A stretch of DNA of 18,502 bases from Pseudomonadota bacterium (GCA_023430705.1 JAEYZJ010000370.1:1-18502); one strand, 5' to 3'. Shown: positions 7,415 to 13,646, numbered from the stretch's first letter. The notes: generated from the letters alone by a model not told the origin. Made by a program: numbers and translations.

Positions 7415-7442
7415 AAAAGCCCCGCTTCGGCGGGGCTTTTTC
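7415..7442. terminator. Bidirectional intrinsic terminator after csbD
   Basis: A perfect hairpin: AAAAGCCCCGC (7415-7425), TTCG tetraloop, GCGGGGCTTTT (7430-7440), followed by TT. The A-run on one side and T-run on the other make it work in both directions, between the convergent CsbD and DUF1328 genes. Confidence 0.93.
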
Positions 7443-7472
7443 GTGCCTGCTCACAACTGCGGAACGAGCAAA

Positions 7473-7498
7473 CGGCCCCATCCACTTGGATGAGGCCG
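7473..7498 (-). terminator. Terminator downstream of the DUF1328 gene
   Basis: On the minus strand CGGCCTCATCC, loop AAGT, GGATGGGGCCG forms an 11-bp stem with one T-G wobble, followed by TTTGCTCGTT. It lies 54 nt past the DUF1328 stop. The stronger terminator at 7415-7442 backs it up. Confidence 0.65.
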
Positions 7499-7552
7499 CT
7501 GCCACCCTCGAACCGCGGACCCGGCAGGGACGGCCCGAGTTTCCTTGCCCAC

Positions 7553-7720
7553 TCAGGAGGCGCGCTTGAACAGTCCCACGATGAGGGAAATGACCAGGAA
7601 CGCCAGGAACAGGAAGAACAGGATCTGGGCGATGCCGGATGCCGCGCCGGCGATGCCGCCAAAACCGAGGACGCCGGCGATGATGGCGACGACGAGGAAG
7701 ATCAGGGCGTACTGAAGCAC
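7553..7720 (-). CDS. DUF1328 (YtjA-like) small membrane protein
   Basis: A 55-residue protein with two hydrophobic helices (about 3-20 and 29-50) separated by the glycine-rich GFGGIAGAASGIAQ segment; this is the DUF1328/YtjA pattern, ending in a basic FKRAS tail. The start is a GTG at 7720: it gives the family's usual N-terminus (MLQYALIFLVVAI), has GGAG 8 nt upstream, and no in-frame ATG exists at a sensible place. The preceding EcfG-type promoter (-10 ends 35 nt upstream) makes it a general-stress gene. Function is unknown; proteins of this type are small inner-membrane proteins. Confidence 0.9.
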   Translation of the reverse strand: MLQYALIFLVVAIIAGVLGFGGIAGAASGIAQILFFLFLAFLVISLIVGLFKRAS

Positions 7721-7755
7721 TTCATGTTCTCCGTTGGACGCTTCGATGTCCGGTA

Positions 7756-7781
7756 AACGCAGTCGCGCGAAAGGCGGTTCC
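7756..7781 (-). promoter_or_regulatory. EcfG-type stress promoter for the DUF1328 gene
   Basis: On the minus strand GGAAC (7781-7777), 17 bp, CGTT (7759-7756). A perfect consensus match. Its -35 begins at the base immediately after the U-tract of the phyR terminator. Confidence 0.82.
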
Positions 7782-7812
7782 AAAAACGAAAGAGCCGGGC
7801 AGGGCCCGGCTC
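7782..7812 (-). terminator. Intrinsic terminator of phyR
   Basis: On the minus strand a perfect 9-bp stem GAGCCGGGC / GCCCGGCTC (7812-7792, loop of 3) is followed by TTTCGTTTTT (7791-7782). It lies 24 nt beyond the phyR stop. A 12-bp perfect palindrome, TGAGTTAACTCA (7815-7826), sits between the stop and the hairpin. Confidence 0.9.
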
Positions 7813-7836
7813 GCTGAGTTAACTCAATGGCTTGGC

Positions 7837-8631
7837 TCAGGCCGCTGCCCGCGAGCCCTCGTCGAAGAACAGGGCCTGGCTGATCAGCGCCCGCACCATG
7901 TCCGGGTTGAACGGCTTGGTGACGAGGAAGGTCGGCTCGGGCCGTTCGCCGGTCAACAGGCGCTCTGGGAAGGCGGTGATGAAGATCACCGGGATGGGGT
8001 GCGTATGCAGGATATCGTTCACCGCATCGATGCCGGACGAGCCGTCGGCGAGCTGGATATCGGCGAGGATCATGCGCGGATTGGTCTTGTGATAGAGCGC
8101 CACCGCTTCCTTGTGCGTGCGGGCGATGCCAACCACGCGGTGGCCCAGTCCCTCGACCATCTGCTCGATGTCCATGGCAATGAGCGGTTCATCCTCGATG
8201 ATGAGGATGTCCGTCGCGACCTGCCTGGAAATCTCGGCCGAAGCCTCGGAAAGCAGCTGCGTGAACTCCTCGGGGCTTACGTCGAGAATCTCGGCGGCTT
8301 CCTCGTGGCTGAAGCCTTCCACCGAGACGAGGAGGAAGGCTTGGCGCGGTTTGGGCGACAGGTTTGCCAGATTGGCCGCAGCGCGGGCTTCCCAGGGGAA
8401 GCTGGAGGTCGGCTCGGGCACGCGAACGGCCGAACTCGAGAACAGGCGGGAATACAACTTGTACAACGAAATCCGGTCGTTCGACGCCTCGGGAAATATC
8501 GAGAGGTCGGCGATGAGAGCCTCAAGCGTGGCTGCCACGTAGGCATCGCCTGAAGTCTGCGATCCGGTCACCGCGCGAGAAAACCGGCGCAGGTACGGAA
8601 GATGCGGGGCAATCCGCGTGGAAAGAGACAT
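7837..8631 (-). CDS. phyR: PhyR, general stress response anti-anti-sigma regulator
   Basis: Response regulator that, when phosphorylated, binds NepR and frees EcfG. Of 264 residues, 1-135 form the sigma-like domain: LEALIADLS near 36 corresponds to region 2, and AFLLVSVEGFSHEEAAEILDV (98-118) to region 4. Residues 140-258 form the receiver: acidic pair E146/D147, phospho-acceptor D191 (MILADIQL), T219 and K239 (VTKPFNPD). The FITAFPERLLTGERPEP stretch is distinctive for PhyR receivers. All phosphorylation residues are intact. The start at 8631 (MSLSTRIAPHL) has GGGAG about 10 nt upstream; a longer frame to 8880 would run through the promoter region and nepR. It is divergent from nepR-ecfG and has its own EcfG-type promoter, giving positive autoregulation. 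Confidence 0.97.
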   Translation of the reverse strand: MSLSTRIAPHLPYLRRFSRAVTGSQTSGDAYVAATLEALIADLSIFPEASNDRISLYKLYSRLFSSSAVRVPEPTSSFPWEARAAANLANLSPKPRQAFLLVSVEGFSHEEAAEILDVSPEEFTQLLSEASAEISRQVATDILIIEDEPLIAMDIEQMVEGLGHRVVGIARTHKEAVALYHKTNPRMILADIQLADGSSGIDAVNDILHTHPIPVIFITAFPERLLTGERPEPTFLVTKPFNPDMVRALISQALFFDEGSRAAA

Positions 8632-8675
8632 AGAGAAACTACTCCCGTGACGCTTTATGAGCTTACCATCCAGAT

Positions 8676-8701
8676 AACGACGGATGCAAAAACTAGGTTC
8701 C
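8676..8701 (-). promoter_or_regulatory. EcfG-type promoter for phyR
   Basis: On the minus strand GGAAC (8701-8697), 17 bp, CGTT (8679-8676), ending 44 nt before the phyR ATG. A perfect consensus match. Its -35 lies 9 bp from the -35 of the divergent nepR-ecfG promoter. Confidence 0.85.
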
Positions 8702-8710
8702 AGCGCGAGT

Positions 8711-8735
8711 GGAACTTTTCTGTGCCAGCCGCATT
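8711..8735 (+). promoter_or_regulatory. EcfG-type promoter for nepR-ecfG
   Basis: GGAAC (8711-8715), 16 bp, CATT (8732-8735): one mismatch to the CGTT -10. It ends 56 nt before the nepR start. The imperfect -10 suggests a weaker promoter than that of phyR. The remaining intergenic sequence shows no clear housekeeping promoter. Confidence 0.7.
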
Positions 8736-8791
8736 TAGGAGCCACGGCTGGATGATGGGCGTCAAGAATCCAGCTGTGGGGCGAATGGTTT

Positions 8792-8998
8792 ATGCGAGAC
8801 AAAACGACAATGAACGAACTTGGCATGCTGCGGCGGCGGCGCGACGATGGGCTCGGCGCGAACTCCGACATCGGCAACAAGCTGCGCGCGCTGTATGGCG
8901 CGGTTCAGCAGGAAGAGATTCCGTCGCGGCTGATCGATCTGCTCGAGCAGCTCGATGCGGTGGAAAAGAAACAGGCCAAATCCGAAAAGAGCGAGTGA
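8792..8998 (+). CDS. nepR: NepR anti-sigma factor
   Basis: A 68-residue protein that sequesters EcfG and is itself captured by phosphorylated PhyR. The two conserved helices are visible: IGNKLRALYGAV (27-38) and IPSRLIDLLEQLD (43-55), separated by the short EE-containing link typical of NepR. The N-terminal basic stretch LRRRRDDG and the charged C-terminal tail are variable regions in the family. The start could be 8792 or the ATG at 8810; neither has a strong ribosome site (GGGG about 10 nt before 8792). It is followed after 4 nt by ecfG, the standard nepR-ecfG order. Confidence 0.95.
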   Translation: MRDKTTMNELGMLRRRRDDGLGANSDIGNKLRALYGAVQQEEIPSRLIDLLEQLDAVEKKQAKSEKSE

Positions 8999-9002
8999 CG
9001 GA

Positions 9003-9557
9003 ATGGACGCCGAGAAGCCGAGCTTCAAGCGCGAACTGCTGTCCACTCTCCCGAGCCTTCGCGCCTTCGCAGTCTCCCTTTCGGGGCGTCACGACAAGGC
9101 GGACGACCTGGTGCAGGACACGGTCATGAAGGCCTGGGCGAAGCAGGACAGCTTCGAGATGGGCACCAACATGAAGGCATGGCTGTTCACCATCCTTCGC
9201 AATGAATTCTACAGCCAGATGCGCAAGCGCGGTCGCGAAGTGCAGGACAGCGATGGCGCCTTCACCGAGCGTCTGTCCGTGCACCCGTCGCAGTACGGCT
9301 CGATGGATCTTGCCGATTTCAAGGCTGCGCTCGACAAGCTGCCTGACGACCAGCGCGAAGCCATCATCCTCATTGGCGCATCCGGGTGCTCCTACGAGGA
9401 GGCCGCCGAGATCTGCAAATGCGCGGTGGGTACGATGAAGAGCCGGGTGAGCCGGGCCCGCACCAAGCTGCAGGAAATCCTGCAGGTCGCCGGCGAGTCC
9501 GATTACGGCCCGGATTCGGTATCGGCGCAGGTAACGACGGCGCCACGCTACACCTGA
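9003..9557 (+). CDS. ecfG: EcfG general-stress ECF sigma factor
   Basis: Alternative sigma factor of the ECF15 (EcfG) group, 184 residues, directing RNA polymerase to GGAAC-N16/17-CGTT promoters. Region 2 is at about 13-77: LRAFAVSLSGRHDKADDLVQ, then WLFTILRNEFYS. Region 4 is at about 105-162: LPDDQREAIILIGASGCSYE, then EAAEICKCAVGTMKSRVSRA containing the HTH. The start at 9003 is used because it begins 4 nt after the nepR stop and gives the usual N-terminus; only a weak ribosome site is seen, consistent with coupling to nepR. Its last 10 bp overlap the 3' end of the oppositely oriented receiver gene. Confidence 0.96.
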   Translation: MDAEKPSFKRELLSTLPSLRAFAVSLSGRHDKADDLVQDTVMKAWAKQDSFEMGTNMKAWLFTILRNEFYSQMRKRGREVQDSDGAFTERLSVHPSQYGSMDLADFKAALDKLPDDQREAIILIGASGCSYEEAAEICKCAVGTMKSRVSRARTKLQEILQVAGESDYGPDSVSAQVTTAPRYT

Positions 9558-9916
9558 TCCAGTGGGCGGCGCGCCTCGCGCAGCGCCGCCCAGCAGGCGG
9601 CGAGCAGCGCGGAGGCGACGAAGGGCTTCTCCAGGGGGACAGAGCCTGTGAACAGCGTTTGGACTGCCCTGTCGGCGGAGGTGATCACCACGCCGACGCC
9701 GCGTTCGCGCAGTTGCGACGCGAACTCGATGACCCGGGGATCACCGAGCCTCGCCTCGAGGACGGCAAGGTCTATTGAGGACAGGTCGAGCCCGCGCGCC
9801 TGTTCGACATTGCGGGCTATCAGCACGCTCCGGGCGCCTTCTGCCATGAGCGAATATTCGATGTCGGCGGCGATCAGATACTCTTCCTCGACGACGAGCA
9901 CGGTTCGACCGCGCAT
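9548..9916 (-). CDS. Single-domain receiver-like protein lacking the phospho-acceptor Asp
   Basis: A 122-residue stand-alone receiver (CheY-like) domain. The N-terminal strand RTVLVVEEEYLIAADIE has the acidic pocket as E10-E12, and the third strand reads IDLAVLEARLG with Glu54 exactly where the phospho-acceptor Asp belongs (families of this type usually read AVLDVNLG). The conserved Thr/Ser (ITSAD) and Lys (LEKPF) are retained. The codon is an unambiguous GAG. Glu in this place can mimic phosphorylation, so the protein may be constitutively active or phosphate-independent. The ATG at 9916 has GAAGGT about 7 nt upstream and gives a clean receiver start. It overlaps ecfG tail to tail and diverges from the Crp/Fnr gene. 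A partner in the stress circuit is plausible but not shown. Confidence 0.82.
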   Translation of the reverse strand: MRGRTVLVVEEEYLIAADIEYSLMAEGARSVLIARNVEQARGLDLSSIDLAVLEARLGDPRVIEFASQLRERGVGVVITSADRAVQTLFTGSVPLEKPFVASALLAACWAALREARRPLDQV

Positions 9917-9970
9917 GGGCAGACCTTCATGACGCTTGTAACAGGGGCGCCATATTCTCTGTCGCATCGG

Positions 9971-9995
9971 GAGTGGTCTTTAAACAAAGACACTC
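9971..9995. promoter_or_regulatory. Inverted repeat in the divergent receiver/Crp-Fnr intergenic region
   Basis: GAGTGGTCTTT (9971-9981), spacer AAAC, AAAGACACTC (9986-9995): ten complementary pairs with one bulged G. It lies in the 161-bp gap between the receiver gene (start 9916) and the Crp/Fnr gene (start 10078). It does not match the CRP (TGTGA-N6-TCACA) or FNR (TTGAT-N4-ATCAA) consensus. It could be an operator for the adjacent regulator or an RNA hairpin. No clear promoter elements were found in the rest of the gap. Confidence 0.45.
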
Positions 9996-10077
9996 TTTCG
10001 GTCCGCGTTGCGATGCTGCGGGGATTGCCGATCCCGCTGCTTTCCGCATCATCTGCGGATCGCCGGAGAGGGTTCCA

Positions 10078-10824
10078 ATGATACCGGTCGCGACGGCCGC
10101 ACGCCGTATTCCGTGCGAAGCCTGCCCACTGCGCGGCAACCTCTACTTCCGCGATTTCACACCCGAGGAACTGAGGTTCATCAGCACGTTCAAGCGCGGC
10201 GAGCTGGTTGCCGATCCGGGATCGGTGATACTCGCCGAAGGCGCGCACAGCGCGCAGCTGTTCACGCTGCTGTCGGGGTGGGCCTTCCGCTACAAGACGC
10301 TCGAGGACGGGCGCCGGCAGATCCTCAACTTTCTTCTCCCCGGAGACCTCGTCGGCCTGCAGGGATCCGTCATCGGCGAGATGGAGCATTCCGTCGAGTC
10401 GCTGTCGCCGGTGGTGCTTTGCGTGTTCCAGCGCGACAACCTGCCCACGCTGTTCGAATCCTATCCATCGCTGGCCTTCGACGTCACCTGGCTCGCCTCG
10501 CGCGAGGAGCGGATGCTCGACGAGAACCTGCTCAGCGTCGGGCGGCGCAACGCCATGGAGCGCGCGGCCTACCTCATCGCGTTCCTCTACCAGCGCGCCG
10601 AGAAACTGGGCATGGCGCGAAAGCCGGTCATTCCCATCACCCAGCAGCACGTGGCCGACACGCTCGGGCTGTCGATCGTCCACACCAACAAGACCCTGCG
10701 CAAGCTGGTCGAACGCCAGCTGATCCGCTGGCATGGCCGCGCGTGCGAGGTGCTCGATCCGGTGGGGCTGGCCGAACTGGCGGGCTGGGACGGAATTGGG
10801 GAGAAGCGGCGACCTCTCATCTGA
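10078..10824 (+). CDS. Crp/Fnr-family transcriptional regulator
   Basis: A 248-residue regulator with an N-terminal cyclic-nucleotide-binding-type beta barrel (about 28-140; GSVILAEGAHSAQLFTLLSGW, LNFLLPGDLVG) and a C-terminal winged helix (about 158-232) with recognition region ITQQHVADTLGLSIVHTNKT followed by LRKLVERQLI. The N-terminal CEAC (C13, C16) resembles rhizobial Crp/Fnr proteins, but the full four-cysteine set of an iron-sulfur FNR is absent (other Cys only at 115 and 223), so an oxygen-sensing cluster is unlikely. The barrel also lacks the clear cAMP phosphate-binding GE..R pattern. The effector is unknown. The start at 10078 has GGAGAGG upstream; a longer frame from 9973 starts inside the dyad and adds non-family sequence. 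Confidence 0.9.
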   Translation: MIPVATAARRIPCEACPLRGNLYFRDFTPEELRFISTFKRGELVADPGSVILAEGAHSAQLFTLLSGWAFRYKTLEDGRRQILNFLLPGDLVGLQGSVIGEMEHSVESLSPVVLCVFQRDNLPTLFESYPSLAFDVTWLASREERMLDENLLSVGRRNAMERAAYLIAFLYQRAEKLGMARKPVIPITQQHVADTLGLSIVHTNKTLRKLVERQLIRWHGRACEVLDPVGLAELAGWDGIGEKRRPLI

Positions 10825-10830
10825 GGTCGC
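10809..10830 (+). terminator. Hairpin spanning the Crp/Fnr stop codon
   Basis: GCGACCTC (10809-10816), loop of 6, GAGGTCGC (10823-10830): a perfect 8-bp stem that includes the TGA stop. No U-run follows, so any termination would be inefficient or Rho-assisted. The remaining gap to the kinase gene (10831-10899) contains an ATGATCAT palindrome (10844-10851) but no promoter I can defend, and no GGAAC element. Confidence 0.4.
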
Positions 10831-10899
10831 ACTATCGCCACTCATGATCATTATGCAGCCATACAGCAGGGACGCAGAGCGGGGAAAGGCGGTACCCCG

Positions 10900-12306
10900 G
10901 TGAGCCAGGTGAGCAGCGAGCGGATCGGCATCAGCCTGCCGCGCAACATCAGCGTGCGGCGGATCGCGATCATGCTGTCCATGTCGCTGATGCTGCTGGC
11001 GGTGATGGCATCGCTCTTCCTCGTGCGTACGGTCGACGGGCAACTGGCCGACATCGCCAAGACCTACGAGATCCGCCGCCAGGCGCGCGAACTCACCCTC
11101 GCCGTCGTCGACGCCGAAACCGGGCAGCGCGGGTACCTGCTGACCCGCGACCAGGACTATCTCGCGCCCTACAAGATGGCCGTTCTGACCATGATGGACA
11201 CCTACGACCGGCTGCGGCAGCAGGTGGAGGATAACCCGCAGCAGCTCGCCCGGCTCGATGAGATGCTGCCCGAACTCGATGCCAAGCGGGCCGAGATGGC
11301 CCGCACCATCGAGCTGATGGGCGAGGACAGGGTCGCGGACGCGCTGAACCTGTTTCGCTCCGATGCAGGCGAGCGTTACATGGACAACATCCGCATGCGG
11401 CTCCGCAGCTTCATCGCCGAAGAGGATGCCCGCCTGATAGAGCGCAACGCCGGGGTCGCGCTCTACCGGCAGTCGCTCATCGTCGCCATCCTCGTGGCGC
11501 TCGTTGCTGCGGCGGCGCTTGCCTACGCGCTGCTCTATCGCTCGCAGCGCCGCGTCAACGCGCTGGCCGAGCAGCAGTCGGCATTGCGCCTCGCCAACGA
11601 GGAACTCGAGGTGCGCGTCAGGGAGCGCACGGCCGAGGCGGAGGAGGCGCGGGCTTTCGCCGAGCGCGAACGCGAGCGGGTCGAGACGTTGCTGCGCGAC
11701 ACCAACCACCGCATCGGAAACTCGCTGGCGACAGTGTCCTCGCTTCTGGGACTGCAGCTGGCGCGTACGAGTTCGGAGGAGGTGCGCAACGCGCTCGAAG
11801 CGGCGCAGGCACGCGTCCAGGCCATCGCGTCCGGCCATCGGCGCCTGCGGCTCGGCGCCGACCTCGAGACCACTGACATTGCCGATTTCCTCGAGGACGT
11901 GACCGAGGACCTGGCGCAGAGCGCGCCCGCCGGCACCTCGATCACCTTCATCAAGGAGTTCGAACACCTCATCATCCCGGCGCGCGACGCCACTACCATC
12001 GGCATCGTGGTCAGCGAACTCGTCACCAATGCCTACAAGCATGCCTTCGGCCCGGACCGCGCCGGGACCATCAAGGTCGGCTTCGGTCGCGGGCCGGGCG
12101 GGGTGATCGCGCTCACCGTGGAAGACGACGGGCGCGGCATGGGTGACGCGGCGGGCAGGTCCGGGCTCGGGGCGCTGATCGTGCGCCAGCTCGCCAACCA
12201 GTTCGGCGGGGTCGAGCCGCGCTACGAGTCTCGAGCGGGTGGCGGCACGTCGGTGGTGATCGAGCTGCCCAAGCTCGAAGTTCACGAATATCCGGCAGGG
12301 GCTTGA
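10900..12306 (+). CDS. CHASE3-domain sensor histidine kinase, HisKA_2 type
   Basis: Membrane sensor kinase, 468 residues. A first membrane helix at about 21-43 is followed by a CHASE3 sensor domain (about 45-185, with the typical DAETGQRGYLLTRDQDYLAPY), a second helix at 192-213, a coiled coil (215-265), and a HisKA_2 phospho-acceptor domain with His270 in RDTNHRIGNSLATVSSLLGLQ-like context. The ATPase domain has the N-box ELVTNAYKHAF (373-383), G1 DDGRG (409-413) and G2 GLG (422-424). HisKA_2/HWE kinases are the class that phosphorylates PhyR, so this is the leading local candidate for the stress-response input; that role is inferred. Start is GTG at 10900; another GTG at 10909 is possible. 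It is 6 nt ahead of the lipid kinase gene. Confidence 0.93.
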   Translation: MSQVSSERIGISLPRNISVRRIAIMLSMSLMLLAVMASLFLVRTVDGQLADIAKTYEIRRQARELTLAVVDAETGQRGYLLTRDQDYLAPYKMAVLTMMDTYDRLRQQVEDNPQQLARLDEMLPELDAKRAEMARTIELMGEDRVADALNLFRSDAGERYMDNIRMRLRSFIAEEDARLIERNAGVALYRQSLIVAILVALVAAAALAYALLYRSQRRVNALAEQQSALRLANEELEVRVRERTAEAEEARAFAERERERVETLLRDTNHRIGNSLATVSSLLGLQLARTSSEEVRNALEAAQARVQAIASGHRRLRLGADLETTDIADFLEDVTEDLAQSAPAGTSITFIKEFEHLIIPARDATTIGIVVSELVTNAYKHAFGPDRAGTIKVGFGRGPGGVIALTVEDDGRGMGDAAGRSGLGALIVRQLANQFGGVEPRYESRAGGGTSVVIELPKLEVHEYPAGA

Positions 12307-12312
12307 TCGAGA

Positions 12313-13254
12313 ATGCATTTCATCGGCGTGCTGAACAAGGACGGCGGTACCTTCCGCACCATGGACATGGAGGCCTTTGCCGCCGATGCGGAGCGGGTTT
12401 TCGCCGAGAACGGCAAGACACTCGAATGCCGCGTTGTCGCCGGCGACGACCTTGAAGCCGAGCTGGAGCGGGCCGCCAGCGACCCGGCCTCGGACGCGCT
12501 GCTCGCCGGGGGAGGGGATGGCACCATCTCGGCCGCCGCCGGCATCTGCTTCCGCCACGGAATGGCGCTCGCCGTGCTTCCGGCCGGCACGATGAACCTT
12601 TTCGCCCGGTCGCTGTCGGTGCCGTTGCAGCTCGAGGCGGCGGTCGCGGCGATTGCCATGGGGGAGGTGTCCAGGGTGGATATCGCTACCGCCAACGGAC
12701 GGCCGTTCGTGCATCAGTTCTCGGTCGGCATGCATTCGCGGCTCGTGCGTATCCGCAACGGGCTCACCTACTCCAGTCGCCTCGGCAAGATCATCGCGAG
12801 CGTGCGTGCCGTAGCCCTGGCGCTCTCGCGCCCGCTCGTGTTCGAGGCAGAGGTCGCGACACCACACGGCACCGAGCGGCGCAGGGCAACGGCGGTCATG
12901 GTCTCCAACAATATGCTCGGCGAGGGCCATATTCCCTATGCCGAAACGGTCGATCGGGGGGTGCTCGGCGTCTATGTCGTTCGGCCCATGCCGCCCTTCG
13001 AACTCGCACGCCTCGCCTTCTCCCTCGTGTATGGAAACTGGAAGGCTCACCCGCTCGTCTCCGAAAGGGAGGTGGGCCAGGTCGTGCTCCATTTCCCCCG
13101 TCGCAAGGCCTCGGCCCGGGCGGTGATCGACGGCGAACTCGTCCCGCTGGATCGCACGGTGGACCTGCGCATTCATGCCGGCGGGTTGAAGGTCGTGCTG
13201 CCTGCTGCTCCCGGGGAGGAATCCGCCACCGATCCTGCCATCGAGGCGGCATAG
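12313..13254 (+). CDS. Diacylglycerol kinase-like lipid kinase (DAGK catalytic domain)
   Basis: A 313-residue cytoplasmic, membrane-associating kinase of the YegS/LCB5/DagK family that phosphorylates diacylglycerol or a related lipid. The ATP-binding GGGDGT motif is at 66-71, followed by the conserved VLPAGTMNLFARSL block (89-101). The C-terminal beta-sandwich region with VIDGELVPLDRTVDLRIHAGG (about 272-292) is typical of the family. It follows the sensor kinase by 6 nt, so the two are cotranscribed and probably coupled; no strong ribosome site is seen. A link between envelope lipid signalling and the sensor kinase is suggested by position only. The lipid substrate cannot be told from sequence. 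Confidence 0.9.
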   Translation: MHFIGVLNKDGGTFRTMDMEAFAADAERVFAENGKTLECRVVAGDDLEAELERAASDPASDALLAGGGDGTISAAAGICFRHGMALAVLPAGTMNLFARSLSVPLQLEAAVAAIAMGEVSRVDIATANGRPFVHQFSVGMHSRLVRIRNGLTYSSRLGKIIASVRAVALALSRPLVFEAEVATPHGTERRRATAVMVSNNMLGEGHIPYAETVDRGVLGVYVVRPMPPFELARLAFSLVYGNWKAHPLVSEREVGQVVLHFPRRKASARAVIDGELVPLDRTVDLRIHAGGLKVVLPAAPGEESATDPAIEAA

Positions 13255-13286
13255 AAAAGCCCCGCGCGGCAAAGCCGGGCGGGGCT
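13255..13286. terminator. Bidirectional terminator between lipid kinase and the 77-aa gene
   Basis: AGCCCCGC (13258-13265) pairs with GCGGGGCT (13279-13286); an inner CGGC-AAA-GCCG stem continues it, with one G-G mismatch. The T-run is on the leftward transcript (GGGGCTTTTCT), so it chiefly serves the minus-strand gene ending at 13310, and also blocks the rightward operon. Confidence 0.85.
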
Positions 13287-13309
13287 CGAAACTGTGCGGG
13301 CGCGGGGCG

Positions 13310-13543
13310 CTAGAGGCTGGCTGCGCCGGCTTCCACCGGCTGCTGGCCGAGACGGCGCAACGCGCTCTCGATGAACTTGAGGTCCTCGCCATCGTCGCCG
13401 TCCACCGGGGTCATGCCCTCGGTGGCGCTTCTCTCCTTGGACAGGGAGTCGGCTTCGAGCTGACGAAGGATCGTGATCTTCTCACCCTCGGGAATATGGT
13501 CGTCGGCCAGAATGGTGACGATCTTCCGCTTGATGTGGGTCAT
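13310..13543 (-). CDS. Unrecognised 77-aa soluble protein, EcfG-type promoter
   Basis: I do not recognise a family. The 77 residues have no signal peptide or membrane segment. The N-terminal half (MTHIKRKIVTILADDHIPEG, then EKITILRQLEADSL) looks like an alpha-beta or helical segment rich in charged residues; the middle (about 38-52) is acidic, loop-like and Gly/Asp rich; and the end has an amphipathic helix (LKFIESALRRLG, 55-66) followed by a tail. The ATG at 13543 has AGGAG about 9 nt upstream. It is preceded by a perfect EcfG-type promoter and followed by an intrinsic terminator, so it is a complete single-gene stress unit and very likely a real protein. It lies downstream of the DUF883/YqjE pair in the same direction. 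Confidence 0.8.
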   Translation of the reverse strand: MTHIKRKIVTILADDHIPEGEKITILRQLEADSLSKERSATEGMTPVDGDDGEDLKFIESALRRLGQQPVEAGAASL

Positions 13544-13620
13544 GGCTCACACTCCTGGAACTTCCTTGGGCATCCTTGGTTGCCCTTATCCCGCCGGTTT
13601 TGGTCGGCGGCGAAGTAAAC

Positions 13621-13646
13621 AACGCGTTGGCCGGAACGGGGGTTCC
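13621..13646 (-). promoter_or_regulatory. EcfG-type promoter for the 77-aa gene
   Basis: On the minus strand GGAAC (13646-13642), 17 bp, CGTT (13624-13621), a perfect match, ending 77 nt before the ATG. The -35 lies just 5 nt past the stop of the YqjE-like gene. The leader contains a small GGGCA/TGCCC hairpin. Confidence 0.8.

Noticed and set aside
9874..13392. A 1172-codon minus-strand open frame
   Set aside because: It is antisense to the Crp/Fnr, histidine kinase and lipid kinase genes, all with clear domain motifs. Its translation has no domain logic (His/Arg/Gly-rich). It is a high-GC shadow frame.
13555..13580. A + strand GGAAC with GGTT 16 bp downstream
   Set aside because: It is one base off the EcfG -10 and points into the antisense strand of the YqjE-like and DUF883 genes; no rightward gene follows. 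It could drive an antisense RNA but there is no support for that.
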